A stretch of 64,000 bases of DNA from Amycolatopsis thermoflava N1165 (lineage in GTDB: Bacteria > Actinomycetota > Actinomycetes > Mycobacteriales > Pseudonocardiaceae): assembly GCF_000473265.1 (NCBI RefSeq), contig NZ_KI421511.1, forward strand, positions 1,849,731 through 1,913,730, given 5' to 3'. Each line of letters begins with the position of its first letter. Within the stretch, counting starts at the first letter, position 1. Positions 1-8,465 of the stretch are shown one piece after another. Below the pieces are notes generated by a model that ran no database searches, was not told where the DNA came from, and saw nothing but the letters and a program-made list of their open reading frames with translations. A program made the position numbers and the translations under genes.

Positions 1-122
1 CCGGTCACCTCTGCGTGGATCCGGGTGCCGGCCGCGCCGATGAACTGGTGCGTGATCACCGGGGACGGGTACCGCCACCCGCACGCCCCGAAACTGTCGG
101 TGCCACGTGAGACGCTCCGCGG

Positions 123-431
123 GTGGACATCCTCTTCGACGCGGAGCTCTGGGTGTGGGACGCGCGGCGCGCCGACACCTGGACGTTCGTGAGCCTGCCC
201 GCCGACGCCTCGGACGAGATCAGCGACCTCACCGAGGGCAGCCGCCCGGGCTTCGGGTCCGTGCGGGTGCGCGCCCGGGTCGGCGCGACCACGTGGACGA
301 CCTCGGTCTTCCCGGACAAGGCGCGCGGCTGCTACGTGCTGCCGGTCAAACGCGCCGTCCGGGAAGCCGAGGGCCTGCACCCGGGCGACACCACGGCCGT
401 CACCCTCGAAGTCCTCACGAGGCCGGCGTGA
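123..431 (+). CDS. DUF1905 domain protein
   Basis: A 102-residue protein with the features of the DUF1905 family: FDAELWVWDARRADTWTFVSLP near the start, then a basic stretch and a region ending VLPVKRAVREAEGLHPGDT. The family is a small beta-barrel fold of unknown role, usually cytosolic. The start is GTG with no clear Shine-Dalgarno, chosen because the family begins at this point. It converges with the gcoB reductase gene and overlaps its 3' end by about 17 bases. Bases 1-122 hold no gene I can support, although one frame stays open from base 1 and could be the tail of an upstream gene. Confidence 0.75.
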   Translation: MDILFDAELWVWDARRADTWTFVSLPADASDEISDLTEGSRPGFGSVRVRARVGATTWTTSVFPDKARGCYVLPVKRAVREAEGLHPGDTTAVTLEVLTRPA

Positions 432-1419
432 ACTTCTCCCGGTGGATCCGCCGCGGCGACATGCGGCGCCGTTTGAACGCCTTGACCCCGGCCTCCACCA
501 TCGCCGGCGGGCCGCACAGCCACCCGGACCAGCCACGTCCACTGGGAACGTCCTCGACGAACGCGTCGGTCGGGAAACCGCTGCGGTACGCCGGATCCGG
601 CTCGTCCGACAGCACGGGCACGAACCGGAAACCCGGGTGCTGCTCCGCGATCTCGGCGAACCGGCCGAGGTCGTACAGGTCCGCCACGCCGCGCACCCCG
701 TGGTACAGCAGCACCTCGCGCGAGGGGTGCCGGGCCAGCGCGGTGCGGGCGATGCCGACCAGCGGCGCCAGCCCGGTGCCGCCGCCGATGAGCACCATCG
801 GGCCGCCGTCGTCCTCCTCCGGCGGCGGCAGGCGGAAGTCGCCCAGCGGGCCGGACGCCTCGACCCGGTCGCCGGCGGCGAGCCCGTCGAAGAGCCAGCC
901 GTCGGTGGCGATCCCGCCGGGCACGCGCCGGACGTGCAGCTCCAGCACCTTGTCCTCGTCGGCCGTGTTGGCCAGCGAGTACTGCCGGCGCGCGCCGGAG
1001 CCGGGCACGACCAGCTCCACGTACTGCCCGGCCTCGAACGCCAGCGGCTCGGCCAGGCCCAGCAGCACCCGGCGGGTGTCCCGCGCGATGTCGGCGACCT
1101 CCAGCACCGTGGCCGTCAGGTCGCGCAGCGGGTGCGTGACGCGCCCGGCGTCGGCGGTGCTGCGCACCTCCGTGTCGGCGAGCGGCCGGGCCTGGCAGGC
1201 GAGCGCCAGTCCGGCCGCGCGTTCCTCGGCGCTGAGGGTGTCCTCCGGCGCGGCGCCGTGGTCGACCTCGCCGGAGAGCACCTGGAGCTTGCAGGTGCCG
1301 CAGGTGCCCTGGTTGCACGAGTTGGGCATCCACACCCCGCCGCGCAGGAACGCCTCGAGCAGGGTCTGGCCGGGCTCGCAGTCGACCCGCCTGCCCCCGA
1401 CGCTGACCGCGAACGTCAC
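415..1419 (-). CDS. gcoB: GcoB-type guaiacol O-demethylase reductase (2Fe-2S, FAD, NADH)
   Basis: Three-domain electron-transfer protein of 334 residues that passes electrons from NAD(P)H through FAD and a 2Fe-2S cluster to the adjacent P450. The N-terminal plant-type ferredoxin domain has Cys35, Cys40, Cys43 and Cys75. The flavin domain has RQYS at 145-148, the nucleotide domain GGGTGLAP at 212-219, and the C-terminal part LCGPPAMVE. Domain order and length match GcoB of the Amycolatopsis guaiacol O-demethylase. The GTG start lies one base after the gcoA stop, with GGGAGGT overlapping the end of gcoA, so the two genes are co-transcribed and probably translationally coupled. Confidence 0.95.
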   Translation of the reverse strand: MTFAVSVGGRRVDCEPGQTLLEAFLRGGVWMPNSCNQGTCGTCKLQVLSGEVDHGAAPEDTLSAEERAAGLALACQARPLADTEVRSTADAGRVTHPLRDLTATVLEVADIARDTRRVLLGLAEPLAFEAGQYVELVVPGSGARRQYSLANTADEDKVLELHVRRVPGGIATDGWLFDGLAAGDRVEASGPLGDFRLPPPEEDDGGPMVLIGGGTGLAPLVGIARTALARHPSREVLLYHGVRGVADLYDLGRFAEIAEQHPGFRFVPVLSDEPDPAYRSGFPTDAFVEDVPSGRGWSGWLCGPPAMVEAGVKAFKRRRMSPRRIHREKFTPAS

Positions 1420-1420
1420 C

Positions 1421-2644
1421 TCACACCTCCCAGGTGACGTGCAGCGAGGTGGGGCCGCGGAAGCCCCAGCCCCAGAACTCGACGCCCTCGCGGGTGTCGC
1501 GCTCCAGGTTCGGGATGGCCTCGAACAGCTCCTCCAGCGCGATGCGCATGACGTGGTTGGCGAAGTAGATGCCCGCGCACGCGTGGTTGCCCGCGCCGAA
1601 GGCGAGGTGCGGCAGCGGCGGGCGGTGCAGGTCGTACTGCGAGGGCGCCTCGTACTTGCCGGTGTCGTGGTTGGCCGAGCCGTAGGACAGCATCACCGGG
1701 GTGCCTGCGGGGAGGTCGACGCCGGCGATGGTCACCGGTTTGGTGGAGATGCGGGCGGTGGCCGACCAGATCGGCGAGGTCCACCGCAGGCCCTCCGCGA
1801 TCGCCCGCGGGATCAGCGTGGGGTCGTCGACGACCTCTTCCAGCTGCTCGGGCCTGCTGAACAGGCCGACCAGGGTGGACGCCATGCCGTGGCCGGGCTC
1901 CTGCATCGCGCCGAGCAGGTACACGTAGATCGTCGGGTAGATGTACTCGCGGTCGCGGGTCTGGCCGGGCGGCATGCCGTCGTGCAGCCAGTGCGAGATG
2001 GCGCTGTCGTCGGGGTGCTCGATCCACCTGTCGATCAGCGGGTCGACCACGGCGCGGATCTCGGCCTTGGCCTGGTCGCCCTCGGCGAAGCCCTCGGGGT
2101 TGGCGAACTCGCCGTTCTCGTCGACGGCGGCGTTGGTGAAGGAGCGGTTCAGCTTGGCGAACCACTCGCGCAGCTTGTCCGAGTCGACCTCCTGCAGGCC
2201 GAGCAGGTCGCCGAGCGAGCGGACGCTGACCGGCTCGCAGTACTGCGCCACCAGTTCGGCGTGCCCGTCGTTCTCGAACCGCTCCAGGTAGCGGCGCGCG
2301 ATGGGCCGCACCAGGTCGTCGATCCAGCGGTCCACCTCGGCGGGCTGCAGGGCGGGCTCGACCATGGAGCGCAGGTCGGCGTGGATGTCGCCGTTGACGC
2401 CGATGATCGCCGGGTGCCCGAAGGTGCGGCCGCCGGCCGGGGTGATTACGGCCTCGAAGTCCGGGCTGGTCGCGACCTCGCGGCAGACCTCGGCGGTCGA
2501 GGCGACGTAGGACCCCAGAACCGGCACGAAGGCCAGCGGCGCCTCCGCGCGCAGCCGCTCGTACACCTCGTACGGGTTGCGCTCGAGCTGGGTCATGGTG
2601 ACCTCGTCGAGCCAGGCGAGATCGGGCCGTTCGGTCGTCGTCAT
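1421..2644 (-). CDS. gcoA: GcoA-type cytochrome P450, guaiacol O-demethylase (CYP255A)
   Basis: P450 of 407 residues that removes the O-methyl group of guaiacol-type lignin aromatics, giving catechol and formaldehyde. The haem motif [10 protein letters not shown] places the thiolate at Cys356; Phe75 and Phe169, known substrate-pocket residues of GcoA, fall at exactly these numbers when translation starts at ATG 2644. GGGAGG lies about eight bases upstream of that ATG, so I prefer it to an in-frame start 36 bases earlier. The I-helix reads GAMQEPGHG (245-253) instead of the usual acid-threonine pair. It forms an operon with gcoB and is divergent from an AraC regulator. Confidence 0.96.
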   Translation of the reverse strand: MTTTERPDLAWLDEVTMTQLERNPYEVYERLRAEAPLAFVPVLGSYVASTAEVCREVATSPDFEAVITPAGGRTFGHPAIIGVNGDIHADLRSMVEPALQPAEVDRWIDDLVRPIARRYLERFENDGHAELVAQYCEPVSVRSLGDLLGLQEVDSDKLREWFAKLNRSFTNAAVDENGEFANPEGFAEGDQAKAEIRAVVDPLIDRWIEHPDDSAISHWLHDGMPPGQTRDREYIYPTIYVYLLGAMQEPGHGMASTLVGLFSRPEQLEEVVDDPTLIPRAIAEGLRWTSPIWSATARISTKPVTIAGVDLPAGTPVMLSYGSANHDTGKYEAPSQYDLHRPPLPHLAFGAGNHACAGIYFANHVMRIALEELFEAIPNLERDTREGVEFWGWGFRGPTSLHVTWEV

Positions 2645-2718
2645 CGCGGTGTCCTCCCACGTCGTTGTCCGGGATGACACGGGAGGCTAGGCAGCCCTGA
2701 CCTGCGGCGCGACACGCT

Positions 2719-2746
2719 TCGCGCGGTCCCGGCACGGATCGCGCGG
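2719..2746. promoter_or_regulatory. Direct repeats in gcoA-gcoR intergenic region, candidate AraC operator
   Basis: TCGCGCGG occurs at 2719-2726 and 2739-2746, exactly 20 bases apart, with a weaker third copy (TCGCGACGG) at 2752. Direct half-sites two helical turns apart are typical of AraC-family activators. The repeats sit in the 139-base gap between the divergent P450 and AraC-type genes. Seen: the repeats and spacing. Inferred: binding by the adjacent regulator. Confidence 0.45.
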
Positions 2747-2783
2747 CCAGTTCGCGACGGGTGTCTCTGGTAACCTCCTGCGC

Positions 2784-3713
2784 ATGCCCGCACGGCGTAG
2801 TGCGCCGCCCCGGGACTGGCACCAGGCGTCCCGGAAGGTGGCGGAGGCGTATTTCCCGCACGAGCTGCAGCCGCTCGGCGGCGGCCGCGATCCGCGCCTG
2901 ACGCTGCGCACGCTCGACCTCGGGCCGGTGCTGGTGGGGCACGTCGGGTGGGGCGCCGATGTGCGGGTCGCGTGCGACTACCCCGGCGCCTATGAGATCA
3001 ACATGCCGCTGACCGGGCACCTGGAGAGCCGGGGCAGGTACGGGCCGGTGGTGTCGGTGTCCGGGCAGGCGACGGTGTTCCGTGCCGACACGCCCTCGCT
3101 GATCAGCCACTGGGACGCCACCTGCACGGTGCTGGGCGTGAAGTTCGACAGCGCGTGGCTGGATCGCGAGGCCGAGCGGGTGCTCGGCGGCGACCGGGTC
3201 ACGCTGCGCGGCGAGCTGCCGGACCAGCTCGACCTGGCCGCCGGGCAGGGGCGCGCGTGGCGTCAGCTGGTCGGCAGCCTGGCGGCGAACCTGCACGAGC
3301 CCGGCCTCCTTGGCGACGTCGTGCGCGACCAGCTGGCCGGCGCGCTCGCGGCGAGTTTCCTGCTGGCCGGGTGCCCGGAGGCCGGCGCGGGCCCGGCGCC
3401 GCGCCCGCGGGCGATCAACCGGGTGCTGGACCAGCTGCACGACGACCCGGGCCGCCCCTGGACGGCGGGCGACATGGCCGAGGTGGCGGGCACCAGTGTC
3501 CGGCGCCTGCAGGAGGGGTTCCGGCAGTGGGTGGGCTGCAGCCCGACCGAGTACCTGCTGGGGATCCGGCTGCAGCGGGCCGACGCGGACCTGGCCGCCT
3601 CCGGGAGCACGGTCAGCGAGGTGGCGGCGCGCTGGGGCTTCTCCAGCGCCAGCCGGTTCGCGGCCGCCTACCGGCGCCGCTACGGCGTGCCGCCCGCGCA
3701 GGCGCACCGCTGA
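2784..3713 (+). CDS. gcoR: AraC-family regulator, probable activator of gcoAB
   Basis: A 309-residue transcription factor. Residues about 30-200 resemble the AraC-binding-like sensor domain (INMPLTGHLESRGR, then a stretch around GVKFDSAWLDREAERVLG). The C-terminal third is a double helix-turn-helix AraC/XylS domain with WTAGDMAEVAGTSVRRLQEGF and the signature around YLLGIRLQRADADL and VAARWGFSSASRFAAAYRRRYG. It is divergent from gcoAB with paired direct repeats between, so it likely senses an aromatic methoxy compound and activates the operon. No strong Shine-Dalgarno precedes the ATG. The regulator role is inferred from position. Confidence 0.88.
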   Translation: MPARRSAPPRDWHQASRKVAEAYFPHELQPLGGGRDPRLTLRTLDLGPVLVGHVGWGADVRVACDYPGAYEINMPLTGHLESRGRYGPVVSVSGQATVFRADTPSLISHWDATCTVLGVKFDSAWLDREAERVLGGDRVTLRGELPDQLDLAAGQGRAWRQLVGSLAANLHEPGLLGDVVRDQLAGALAASFLLAGCPEAGAGPAPRPRAINRVLDQLHDDPGRPWTAGDMAEVAGTSVRRLQEGFRQWVGCSPTEYLLGIRLQRADADLAASGSTVSEVAARWGFSSASRFAAAYRRRYGVPPAQAHR

Positions 3714-4118
3714 ATGCGCTTTCCGCGCTCCTGGTGTTGATAGCGAAAACGCTGTCACCGGACTGCGCATCCCTCACCGGCCGACTGTCCTTTTCGGACT
3801 TATTTCGCCGTCGTGGCCTGTCATGTCCACTGAGGAAAATCAGACACCACCGCGCCGCGCGGACCGTGAGTCCTGCACGGTGTCGTCACGTTTTGCGTTA
3901 CAGCGCAAGAGCAATCTCACTCGCAGGTCTTGTACACGGTTAGATCAACCCGCCTGCACCAACCACGAGTAGCGGTGATGTAGTGTTCTGCGCCGGGTGA
4001 TCACTCGAATAGATGACGCTCCATGGTCGCCCGTTTTTCACGCCATGTTCTGACACTTCGTGGACGCGACGACGCGTTCACCGAGACCTCGTGCCTGCTG
4101 ACGGAGAAAGACGGACAA
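3714..4118. other. Intergenic region upstream of roadblock genes
   Basis: About 400 bases with no convincing gene. It probably holds the gcoR terminator and the promoter of the roadblock group; TTGTAC followed by TAGATC around 3923-3945 is a loose promoter candidate. Open frames here lack coding character. Confidence 0.4.
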
Positions 4119-4492
4119 GTGGTGGACTTCGACGCACTGGCCGCCGAACTGCGCGGCCTCCGCGACAGTGTCGCCGGGGTGACGGACACACGGTGGTCGC
4201 GGCGGTCGACGGGATCTGCATCTTCGCCGACGCGGACGAATCCATCGACCCCGCCAAGATCTCCGCGCTCGCCGCCGCCGACCTGGGCATCGCGCGCCAG
4301 GCCTCCGAGCTGGCCGGCCAGGGCTCGCTCAACCAGACCGTGGTGTTCAGCAGCGACGGCTACCTGGCCGTCTACGCCATCGGCCGGATCGCGCTGCTGG
4401 TGGTGCTCGGGGACAAGGGGCTCAACGTCGGGCGCCTGCTGTTCGAAACCCGGCCCGTCATCGACCGGATCGCGAAGATCCTGACCGCCTAG
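4119..4492 (+). pseudogene. Roadblock/LC7 domain protein, frameshifted by an AC dinucleotide
   Basis: The product resembles roadblock/LC7 proteins, which in actinomycetes act with small GTPases and sensor kinases. One frame gives VVDFDALAAELRGLRDSVAGVTDT from GTG 4119; the rest, VVAAVDGICIFADADES through RIAKILTA, is in another frame. The join is at about 4184-4191, where GGACACACGG would read GGACACGG in an intact gene. Removing one AC restores a continuous roadblock protein of about 123 residues. It may be a real inactivating mutation, slippage or a sequencing error. A GGAG about 12 bases upstream of GTG 4119 supports the start. Confidence 0.75.
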
Positions 4493-4529
4493 CCCGGCAG
4501 GAAAACCCAGTTCACAGGAGGAAACCGAC

Positions 4530-4904
4530 ATGATGAACATCGACACCGCGCTCAAGGAAGCCATGAGCATCACCGGGGCCCTCGGCGTCGCGCTGGTCGA
4601 CTACGAGAGCGGGATGTCGCTCGGCACCAGCGGTGGCGACGACTGGCTCGACCTGGACATCGCCGCGGCGGGCAACACCGAGGTCGTGCGGGCGAAGCTG
4701 CGGGTCATGTCGTCGCTGGGGCTCAACGACTCGATCGAGGACATCCTGATCACGCTGCACCGCCAGTACCACCTGATCCGGCTGCTGAACTCGCCCGGAT
4801 CGCGCAACTCCATGTTCCTCTACCTGGTGCTGGACCGGGAGCGCGCGAACCTGGCGCTGGCCCGGCACTACCTCAAGCAGATCGAGTCCGACCTGCAGGT
4901 CTAG
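4530..4904 (+). CDS. Roadblock-associated small conserved protein
   Basis: A 124-residue cytosolic protein beginning MMNIDTALKEAMSITGALG, with VALVDYESGMSLG, AAAGNTEVVRAKLRVM and a C-terminal helix RANLALARHYLKQIESDL. The alpha/beta pattern is compatible with a roadblock-like fold, and similar proteins sit beside roadblock genes in actinobacteria. AGGAGG lies seven bases before the ATG. The gene is 37 bases after the frameshifted roadblock gene and likely in the same transcript. No catalytic motif is visible; the precise role is unknown. Confidence 0.85.
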   Translation: MMNIDTALKEAMSITGALGVALVDYESGMSLGTSGGDDWLDLDIAAAGNTEVVRAKLRVMSSLGLNDSIEDILITLHRQYHLIRLLNSPGSRNSMFLYLVLDRERANLALARHYLKQIESDLQV

Positions 4905-4931
4905 CCCGCACTCGCACCAGAGGAGGGGGCG

Positions 4932-5570
4932 ATGACCGCAGGCGGCTCGAAGGCCGCGCTCGTCGTCGGCTCGGCGTTCCTGCACGACCTCGGTTCCCTG
5001 TTCCCGGTGGCGATGACCCTCACCGGCGACGAGCTGGTGTTCACGTTCGTGTCGCCCGGCGAGGTCGAGCAGTGGGCCGCGGAGCGGACGTCGACGGTCC
5101 TGGCCGGACGGGAGGCCCGTTTTTCCGTTGACACACAGGAAGAACGGGTCCTCGTCGAACTCACCGGGACGCGGATCCGCGCGCTGATCGTGCTCGCCGA
5201 CGACGTGACCGCGCCGCTGCCCGGCCGCTGGCGCGACCGGATGCCCATGACGGTGCGGCTCGCGCTGGAGGAGCTGGCCCGGATGCTCGCGCGGTGCCAC
5301 CACGCCGCGGGTGGCGCGGCGCCGCTGATCGACCTCGACCTCACCTACCGCCCCGATCCCGGCTACCACGAACGGCTCAGCCAGGCCCACGAAAGCGTGC
5401 GCCCGTTCATCGCGCCGGTCCGCCCGGTGCTGTCGCTGCGCTGGCGCTCGGCGACTCCGGGGCAGCGCAAGGCTTTCCTGGGTGAGCTGCCGGGCGGATC
5501 CGGACGCGGCTGGCTGCGCCGACGGCAGACGGTGCCGGTGATGGGGCTGGACCTGGAGGTCGTCCGCTGA
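4932..5570 (+). CDS. Conserved hypothetical protein, third gene of roadblock operon
   Basis: A 212-residue soluble protein I do not recognise. AGAGGAGGGGGCG precedes the ATG, a strong ribosome site. It follows the small roadblock-like gene by 27 bases and so likely belongs to the same operon. The sequence is alpha/beta with a conserved-looking core around ARMLARCHHAAGG and an Arg-rich C-terminus. No transmembrane segment, signal peptide or known active-site motif is seen. A role with the roadblock proteins is suggested by position only. Confidence 0.7.
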   Translation: MTAGGSKAALVVGSAFLHDLGSLFPVAMTLTGDELVFTFVSPGEVEQWAAERTSTVLAGREARFSVDTQEERVLVELTGTRIRALIVLADDVTAPLPGRWRDRMPMTVRLALEELARMLARCHHAAGGAAPLIDLDLTYRPDPGYHERLSQAHESVRPFIAPVRPVLSLRWRSATPGQRKAFLGELPGGSGRGWLRRRQTVPVMGLDLEVVR

Positions 5571-5576
5571 CTGTCG

Positions 5577-6182
5577 TCAGTGGACGGTGGCGAGGACGAG
5601 GTAGCGGTCCTCGCCGTCGTCGATGTCGTCCAGGCGCCAGCCGGCCGCGGTGAGGGCGGCGCGGATGTTCTGTTCGGCGCGGAGGTCGTCCGGGGTCAGC
5701 TCCCGGCCCTGCCGCCGCGCCAGCGCCGCCCGCCCGACGGGGTGGAACAAGGCGAGGCGCCCGCCGGGCCGGCACACGCGGGCGAGTTCCCGCAGCCCCG
5801 CGACCGGGTCGGGCAGGTGCGAAACCAGCCCGGCGGCGAAGACGGCGTCCAGGGCGCCGGTCTTCAGCGGCAGGTGCAGGGCGTCGCCGAGGAGCAGCGC
5901 CGCCACGCGGTGACGACCGCGGGCGGCCGCCTCGGCGAGCATCTCGGGGGTCACGTCGACGCCGAGGACCGTCCCCCCGGGGCCGACGGCGTCCCGCAGC
6001 TCCGGCAGGGCGCGCCCGGTGCCGCACGCGATGTCGGCGACGACCCCGCCTGCCGGCGGAGCCAGATCCGCGACGGCACGCCGGTAGCGGGGCCCGTCGT
6101 CGGGGAACTTCAGCTCCCAGGTCGCCGCGCGGGGCCCGAAGAAGGCCCGCGTCGCCGCGAGGCCGGTCGGTGGCACGCTCAT
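5577..6182 (-). CDS. Class I SAM-dependent methyltransferase
   Basis: A 201-residue Methyltransf_11/25-type enzyme. Motif I is VADIACGTGRALPEL (about 48-62), motif II GVDVTPEML, motif III LGDALHLPL and the post-core segment LARVCRPGGRLALFHPVG. The N-terminal ATRAFFGPRAATWELKFPDDGPRYRRAV is characteristic of small actinobacterial methyltransferases of unknown substrate. It converges with the roadblock operon, the stops being a few bases apart. Confidence 0.88.
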   Translation of the reverse strand: MSVPPTGLAATRAFFGPRAATWELKFPDDGPRYRRAVADLAPPAGGVVADIACGTGRALPELRDAVGPGGTVLGVDVTPEMLAEAAARGRHRVAALLLGDALHLPLKTGALDAVFAAGLVSHLPDPVAGLRELARVCRPGGRLALFHPVGRAALARRQGRELTPDDLRAEQNIRAALTAAGWRLDDIDDGEDRYLVLATVH

Positions 6183-6410
6183 GGGGGAAGCTTAGGCGCC
6201 GCGGCAGCAGCGAGGTCGCCACCACGCGGCCGCCCAGGGACAGGTCCACCGCCGCCGCTCCCCTCGACAGGCCAGCCCACGATTCGCCTCCCCGACGCCC
6301 CACCGGCCGGCGCCGCACCCAGCCGCCGCGGCCAACCAGCGGCGCCGCTCACCAGCAGCCCCCAGACCCCCGCGCCCCGGCACAGCCACCCCACCGCCAC
6401 CGTCACCAAC
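6183..6410. other. Pro/Gly-rich low-complexity intergenic DNA
   Basis: C-rich spacer between two minus-strand genes. Long frames here are made of Arg, Pro and Gly and look like compositional artefacts. No promoter or terminator stands out, and the stretch runs into the repeat that follows. Confidence 0.35.
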
Positions 6411-6626
6411 GGACCGCCGCGACGCCCGGAGCCGCCCAAGCCCGTGGCACCGCCTCCTTGGAACCGTTGAAGCACCCCACCGGCCGATCCCCCACCACCG
6501 CCGCCGTCACCCTCACCAATGGACCAGCCGCGACGCCCGGAGCCCCCCAAGCCCGCGGCAGCGCCCCTTTGACCCGTTGAAGCACCCACCACCAGCGGCA
6601 CCCTCACGAGTGGACCAGTCGCGACG
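6411..6626. repeat. 110-bp imperfect tandem repeat, about 2.2 copies
   Basis: GGACC(A)GCCGCGACGCCCGGAG begins at 6411 and again at 6521. In both copies it is followed by CCAAGCCCG and, 55 bases in, by CCGTTGAAGCACCC, a 110-base period. A third shorter copy (GGACCAGTCGCGACG at 6612) overlaps the last codons of the neighbouring gene. It looks like local duplication of that gene's 3' end followed by divergence. Confidence 0.6.
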
Positions 6627-7086
6627 GCCGGTCCGAGGCCGGCCACACGTAGGGCAGGTCGTCCGGCACGCCGTCGAAGAATCGCTTGTAGTGCCCGGGA
6701 TCCTTGTGCAGCAGCGCCGACTGGTGGCTGCGGTGGAAGTCCGGGTCGCCGAGCCACGGCGGCATCTCCCCCGCCTCCCGCAGCGCCTGCTCGTCCCGCG
6801 GCTGCGGCAGCCCGACCGCGCGCGCCAGGTCGTCGGTCAGCTTCACCGCGCACGTGTCGGTGTGCCCGGCCGCGCACCACACCCGGCACACCTCCAGCCC
6901 GTAGCGGGTCAGCGCCTCCTCGTAGCCGGTCCACATCTTCGCCGCCGGGTGGTGCCGCCACCCGTAGTTCGGCACCGTCAGCGCCCGCAGCACCTGCAGC
7001 GTCTCGACGCGCTGCTTGCCGAGGCGCCGCGTGTCCAGCACCTGCGCGGTTTCGGCGAACCCTGGGTAGGGCAGGAACGTCTGCAT
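6604..7086 (-). CDS. MSMEG_6728-family protein (pyrimidine-dimer glycosylase-like)
   Basis: A 160-residue protein starting MQTFLPYPGFAETAQVLDTRRLGKQRVE, the hallmark of the MSMEG_6728 family, related to the T4 endonuclease V/pyrimidine-dimer DNA glycosylase fold. Other family features are WRHHPAAKMWTGYEEAL and LGDPDFHRSHQSALLHKDPGHY. Its ATG follows directly after the stop of the upstream gene, so translation is coupled. DNA-repair activity is plausible from the fold but unproven. Confidence 0.85.
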   Translation of the reverse strand: MQTFLPYPGFAETAQVLDTRRLGKQRVETLQVLRALTVPNYGWRHHPAAKMWTGYEEALTRYGLEVCRVWCAAGHTDTCAVKLTDDLARAVGLPQPRDEQALREAGEMPPWLGDPDFHRSHQSALLHKDPGHYKRFFDGVPDDLPYVWPASDRPSRLVHS

Positions 7087-7530
7087 TCAGCCCACCTGCT
7101 CGTCCGGCGTCGCCTCGTGCCCGGCCACGCCCGGCGAGCGGCGCTCCCGTTTCAGTTCCGCCTCGAACAGGTGCCGCCGCCCGCCGGTCAGCTCGCGCGC
7201 CTGCCGTTCGAACGCGCGGAACGGCTGGTAGTAGGTGTCGTCGAAGTCCTCGACCACCTGGAACGTCCACCGTCCCGGCAGCACGTTGCGGCCGACCAGC
7301 TCGCGGGCGATGCGGTCGGCCAGCTCGTCGTGGCCGGCCTTGCGCAGCAGCTCGACGGCCTCGCCGACGGCGAAGTCGGTGGTTCCTGTCATGCGGTGGA
7401 ACTGGTAGAGGTGCCCGCGCGCGACCTCGAGGGTCTCGAGGGCCTCGGTGAGCTTGCCGACCGCCTCGACCGTCGCACGGTCGTAGCGGTCGGCCTCGGG
7501 GTTCTCGTCGTCGAGACGCGCGTCAGTCAT
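7087..7530 (-). CDS. Conserved hypothetical protein coupled to the MSMEG_6728 gene
   Basis: A 147-residue soluble helical protein starting at ATG 7530 (MTDARLDDENPEADRYDRAT). A segment LTEALETLEVARGHLYQFHRMTG is followed by FAVGEAVELLRKAGHDELADRIARELVGRNVLPGRW. I recall this type of protein in actinobacteria but know no function. Its TGA is immediately followed by the ATG of the MSMEG_6728-type gene, so the two are made together. A longer reading frame extends upstream but gives non-conserved sequence. Confidence 0.8.
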   Translation of the reverse strand: MTDARLDDENPEADRYDRATVEAVGKLTEALETLEVARGHLYQFHRMTGTTDFAVGEAVELLRKAGHDELADRIARELVGRNVLPGRWTFQVVEDFDDTYYQPFRAFERQARELTGGRRHLFEAELKRERRSPGVAGHEATPDEQVG

Positions 7531-7558
7531 GCGGGCGGGATACCCACCCCGAACCGTT

Positions 7559-8443
7559 TCACAACCGTTGCCGGGTGAGCACGGGTTCACGTTTCGCGCG
7601 CGAGACCGCCACCCCGGCCAGGCAGAGAACGCCGCCGGCCAGCGAGAGCCAGCCCGGGATCTCGCCGAGCACGGCCCACGACATCAGCACCACCACGGCC
7701 GGCACGGCGTAGGTGGTCGAGCCCATCTTCCCCGCGGTCGTGCGGGCGAGCGCGTACGCCCAGGTCGTGAAGGCGAGGGCGGTCGGGAACACGCCGAGGT
7801 AGAGCATGCTCAGGGTGGCTTCGGCGGGCGCGGTGGCGAGGTCGTCGACGAGCTGCCCGGCGAACGGCAGGCACGCGACGGCGCCGATCAGGCAGCCGAA
7901 GGTGGTGACCTGGAGGGCCGAGGCGTGCTTGAGGGCGGGTTTCTGGCTGACCACGCCACCCGCGTAGGTGATGGCCGCGAGCAGGCAGAGCACCACGCCG
8001 AGGACGGGCGCCTGGCCGCGGCCGGACATCGACAGTCCCACGACGACGGCGCCGGCGAAGGAGACGGCGAGCCCCGCGAGCAACCGTCCGGGGAAACCCT
8101 CGCGCAGCAGCCAACCGCCGAGCAGGGCGATCAGGATGGGGCCGACGTTGACCAGCATGGCCGCCGTGCCGGCGTCGACGAGTTGTTCGCCCCAGTTCAG
8201 GACGACCATGTAGGCGCCGAACCAGAGCACCCCCGCGGCCGCGATCCCCGGCCACGCCTCGCGTTTCGGCAGCCCTTCGCGCCGGATGACCAGGAAGACG
8301 AGGAGCGTGAGCGTGCCGGCGACGAGCCTGCCGAGGGCCAGCGCGCCCGGTGTGAAGTGCTCACCGGCCGCCCGGATGGCCACGAAGGCCGACGCCCAGA
8401 GCACGACGGTGGTGAGGGCCGCGACCATCGCGCGGCGGTCCAT
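7559..8443 (-). CDS. EamA/DMT-family membrane transporter
   Basis: About 294 residues with ten predicted transmembrane segments in two EamA repeats, starting MDRRAMVAALTTVVLWASAFVAIRAAG. The second half contains TTAGKMGSTTYAVPAVVVLMSWAVLGE, a typical second-repeat signature. Family members export metabolites or amino acids across the inner membrane; the substrate cannot be read here. ATG 8443 fits the family start better than upstream in-frame codons. It lies 22 bases after the YkvA-type gene on the same strand. Confidence 0.85.
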   Translation of the reverse strand: MDRRAMVAALTTVVLWASAFVAIRAAGEHFTPGALALGRLVAGTLTLLVFLVIRREGLPKREAWPGIAAAGVLWFGAYMVVLNWGEQLVDAGTAAMLVNVGPILIALLGGWLLREGFPGRLLAGLAVSFAGAVVVGLSMSGRGQAPVLGVVLCLLAAITYAGGVVSQKPALKHASALQVTTFGCLIGAVACLPFAGQLVDDLATAPAEATLSMLYLGVFPTALAFTTWAYALARTTAGKMGSTTYAVPAVVVLMSWAVLGEIPGWLSLAGGVLCLAGVAVSRAKREPVLTRQRL

Positions 8444-8465
8444 GCTGAGATCCACGCCCCGGACG

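Noticed and set aside
107-2677. Very long plus-strand open frame opposite gcoB and gcoA
   Set aside because: It is the antisense shadow of two well-recognised genes, caused by high GC; its product is low-complexity Arg/Pro/Ala sequence.
1416-3770. 784-codon minus-strand frame across gcoA and the AraC gene
   Set aside because: It overlaps two real genes in other frames and has no recognisable domain.
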